Made by a program: the position numbers and the translations under genes
Origin: Lachnospiraceae bacterium UBA5902
GTDB taxonomy: Bacteria; Bacillota; Clostridia; Lachnospirales; Lachnospiraceae
DNA length: 17,296 nucleotides
Assembly: GCA_002431865.1 (NCBI GenBank)
Contig: DJEI01000102.1
Location: 12,676 to 29,971, forward strand
Direction of reading: 5' to 3'
In this document: positions 15,426-17,296 of the stretch, piece after piece
Layout of the letters: each line of letters begins with the position of its first letter
Numbering within the stretch: the first letter of the stretch is position 1
The notes under the pieces: model-generated
Database searches by the model: none
What the model was told of the DNA's origin: nothing
The model's input: only the letters and a program-made list of their open reading frames with translations

Positions 15426-16277
15426 ATGGCGAAAGTAAAAGAAAGAACCATGCATATCGTATTCTTAGCGGCTGCCTGTATGTCCATACTGGCAGTCGCT
15501 ATGATATGTCTGTTCATGTTTGCAAATGGTGTTCCGGCCATTCGCAAGATTGGATTTGTAAATTTCATATTTGGTAAAACATGGATGCCTGGAGCAAACA
15601 AATTTGGCATCTTCCCAATGATCATTGGAAGTATCTATGTCACAGCCGGTGCGATCATCATTGGTGTTCCGATCGGACTTTTATGTGCCATCTTCATGGC
15701 AAAATTTTGTCCACCAAAGCTTCACCGGTTCATGAAACCAGCCGTGGATCTGCTGGCAGGTATTCCATCCATTGTATATGGATTCTTCGGTCTGGTTGTG
15801 ATCGCACCGATGATCCGGGATGCGTTCGGAGGAAGTGGTAAGAATATCCTGACTGCCTGCATTCTGCTTGGTATCATGATTCTTCCTACGATTATCAGTG
15901 TATCGGAATCTGCAATCCGTGCCGTTCCCGAAAGCTATTACGAGGGTGCTTTAGCACTCGGTGATACGCATGAGAGAAGTGTCTTCAGGGCAGTACTCCC
16001 TGCGGCAAAATCTGGTATTTTAGCAGCAATCATCTTGGGAATCGGTCGTGCAATCGGTGAGACTATGGCGGTCATCATGATTGCAGGAAATCATCCGGTG
16101 CTTCCAGACAGTCTGCTGGCTGGTGTGCGTACCCTGACTTCCAATATTGTATTGGAGCTTGGTTATGCAACGGATCTGCACAGAGAAGCATTGATTGCAA
16201 CCGGTGTTGTTCTGTTCGTATTTATTTTGATTATTAACCTGCTGTTCTCTGTTGTGAAGAAGAAAGGGGTTAAATAG
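15426..16277 (+). CDS. pstC: Phosphate ABC transporter permease PstC
   Basis: One of the two membrane subunits of the ATP-driven phosphate importer. The 283-residue protein has about six hydrophobic helices. The conserved segment LLAGIPSIVYGFFGLVVIAP (about 109-128) and the ATPase-contacting EAA-type loop GALALGDTHERSVFRAVLP (about 173-191) are both clear, followed by GIGRAIGETMAVIMIAGN, the PstC-type form. GAGAGGC precedes the ATG. The stop codon is immediately followed by the pstA start, so translation is coupled. The gene is 35 bases after pstS with no terminator between. Base composition is ordinary for the window, unlike the later part of pstA. Confidence 0.95.
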   Translation: MAKVKERTMHIVFLAAACMSILAVAMICLFMFANGVPAIRKIGFVNFIFGKTWMPGANKFGIFPMIIGSIYVTAGAIIIGVPIGLLCAIFMAKFCPPKLHRFMKPAVDLLAGIPSIVYGFFGLVVIAPMIRDAFGGSGKNILTACILLGIMILPTIISVSESAIRAVPESYYEGALALGDTHERSVFRAVLPAAKSGILAAIILGIGRAIGETMAVIMIAGNHPVLPDSLLAGVRTLTSNIVLELGYATDLHREALIATGVVLFVFILIINLLFSVVKKKGVK

Positions 16278-17213
16278 ATGGTAATGAGTGAAAAAATAGC
16301 TGAAGTACAAGATATAAAACCAATTAATGTTGTCACATGGAAGGATAAGCTGGAAGCCTATAAGAAGCGCCCGTTTTCCCTGTTTCTGTTGATTGCAGTT
16401 ACCCTGTCGGCTGGGATTACTGTAGCCGTGCTCGGCGCACTGATCATTTATATACTGGCAAATGGTATCATGAATCTGACGCCGGAGCTTTTTGCATGGA
16501 AGTACACAACCGAGAATGTATCCATGCTTCCAGCTATCATCAATACCGTGCTTATGACCGCGTTATCTTTGCTGATTGCAGTGCCAATCGGTATCTGTTC
16601 TGCCATCTATCTGGTAGAGTATGCAAAGCGTGGCAATAAGCTTGTAAAGCTGGTACGGCTTACCGCCGAAACCCTCCAGGGCATTCCTTCTATCGTCTAT
16701 GGTATTTTCGGCTATGTGTGCTTTAACGTGGCCCTGCACTGTGGCTTCTCCATGCTGGCCGGTGCGCTGACCCTGTCCATTATGATCCTGCCGTTGATCC
16801 TGAGAACCACGGAGGAAGCATTGATGGCAGTGCCGGATTCCTACCGGGAGGGCAGCTTTGGACTGGGCGCAGGCAAGCTGAGAACTGTATTCCGAATCGT
16901 GCTTCCTTCCGCTATGCCCGGCGTATTGGCCGGTGTGATTCTTGCCATCGGACGGATCGTGGGCGAGAGTGCGGCACTGATTTACACCTCCGGCTCCGGT
17001 ACCGGCAATCTGTCGTTTATCAAGAACGGCGCATTTAGTCTGACCGCACCGCTGTTCCAGTCCACCAGAACCCTGTCGGTTCATATGTATGCCCTGATGA
17101 GTGAAGGACTGTACACCGATCAGGCCCACGCCACTGCGGTAATTCTCATGGTGCTGGTCATCGGCCTCAACGCACTGTCCTCCTTCGTGGCAAAAAAACT
17201 CACCAAGCAGTGA
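16278..17213 (+). CDS. pstA: Phosphate ABC transporter permease PstA
   Basis: Second membrane subunit of the phosphate importer. The 311-residue protein has a cytoplasmic N-terminal stretch (to about 30) and about six helices. ETLQGIPSIVYGIFGYVCF (about 131-149) and the EAA loop YREGSFGLGAGKLRTVFRIVLP (about 189-210) are visible, followed by AIGRIVGESAALIYTSGSGT, the PstA-type form. The ATG at 16278 abuts the pstC stop; GAAAGGGG about 10 bases upstream serves as binding site, and an ATG two codons later is a poorer choice. GC content is about 45% in the first 350 bases, then 52-62% in most 60-base blocks from 16741 to the end, well above pstC and the start of pstB. This suggests mosaic origin. 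Confidence 0.95.
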   Translation: MVMSEKIAEVQDIKPINVVTWKDKLEAYKKRPFSLFLLIAVTLSAGITVAVLGALIIYILANGIMNLTPELFAWKYTTENVSMLPAIINTVLMTALSLLIAVPIGICSAIYLVEYAKRGNKLVKLVRLTAETLQGIPSIVYGIFGYVCFNVALHCGFSMLAGALTLSIMILPLILRTTEEALMAVPDSYREGSFGLGAGKLRTVFRIVLPSAMPGVLAGVILAIGRIVGESAALIYTSGSGTGNLSFIKNGAFSLTAPLFQSTRTLSVHMYALMSEGLYTDQAHATAVILMVLVIGLNALSSFVAKKLTKQ

Positions 17214-17225
17214 GAGGAGAAAACT

Positions 17226-17296
17226 ATGGATAAAATTACAGTGGAAAACCTGAATCTATATTACGGGGACTTTCATGCCCTGAAAAATATCAATCT
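17226..17296 (+). CDS. pstB: Phosphate ABC transporter ATP-binding protein PstB, N-terminal fragment
   Basis: The first 23 or so codons read MDKITVENLNLYYGDFHALK, the standard start of PstB, the ATPase that powers phosphate import. The A-loop tyrosine (YYG) is present; the Walker motifs lie beyond the window edge. AGAGGAG sits about 7 bases before the ATG, 12 bases after the pstA stop. Only partial evidence, but the operon position supports it strongly. Confidence 0.93.
   Translation, partial: MDKITVENLNLYYGDFHALKNIN

Overview
The window looks like chromosomal DNA from a low-to-mid GC Firmicute of class Clostridia, most likely a Lachnospiraceae-type gut anaerobe. The evidence is the order gpmI-eno-secG-rnr-smpB-ssrA, strong GGAGG-type ribosome binding sites, a zinc-ribbon-tailed MscL, Clostridia-like Pst proteins, and a tmRNA without an encoded CCA. 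The genus cannot be fixed from sequence reading alone. I see no insertion sequence, prophage or CRISPR array.

Region 1 (1-2948) is lower glycolysis: the 3' half of gpmI and a complete eno. Between them lies a decaying stretch, with mscL broken by one in-frame TAG and, immediately after it, a roughly 100-codon remnant of an NCS2 nucleobase permease that has lost both ends and an internal block. Region 2 (2998-6719) covers protein export and RNA/ribosome quality control: secG with its own promoter, an intrinsic terminator, rnr (RNase R) overlapping smpB, a small single-pass membrane protein, and ssrA (tmRNA). Region 3 (6720-7308) holds a strong unexplained hairpin, a bidirectional terminator and a convergent minus-strand membrane protein.

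Region 4 (7427-17296) is a phosphate-acquisition and starvation island. A single-domain (p)ppGpp synthetase and a Na+/Pi cotransporter with a PhoU-like tail are each preceded by nearly the same promoter: 33 of 42 bases match, with TTWACA-like hexamers at 11/10/11-base steps that read as Pho boxes. The cotransporter is followed at once by an orphan PstS-like lipoprotein and polyphosphate kinase (ppk1). After a structured intergenic stretch and an unrelated DRE-TIM aldolase-like gene comes pstS-pstC-pstA-pstB, again with a weaker Pho-like promoter. The logic is to take up Pi by two routes (Na+-coupled and ATP-driven), store it as polyphosphate, and signal starvation through alarmone.

The most striking observation is that both PstS proteins are circularly permuted relative to canonical PstS. 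The segment with the phosphate-binding RxDGSGTR motif, normally in the second half, is at the N terminus, and the normal N-terminal segment (GSSSVTP onward) is at the C terminus, with overall length unchanged. Other points of note are the Pho-type promoter on the alarmone synthetase gene, a chain of four adjacent hairpins downstream of ppk1, and a sharp GC rise inside pstA.
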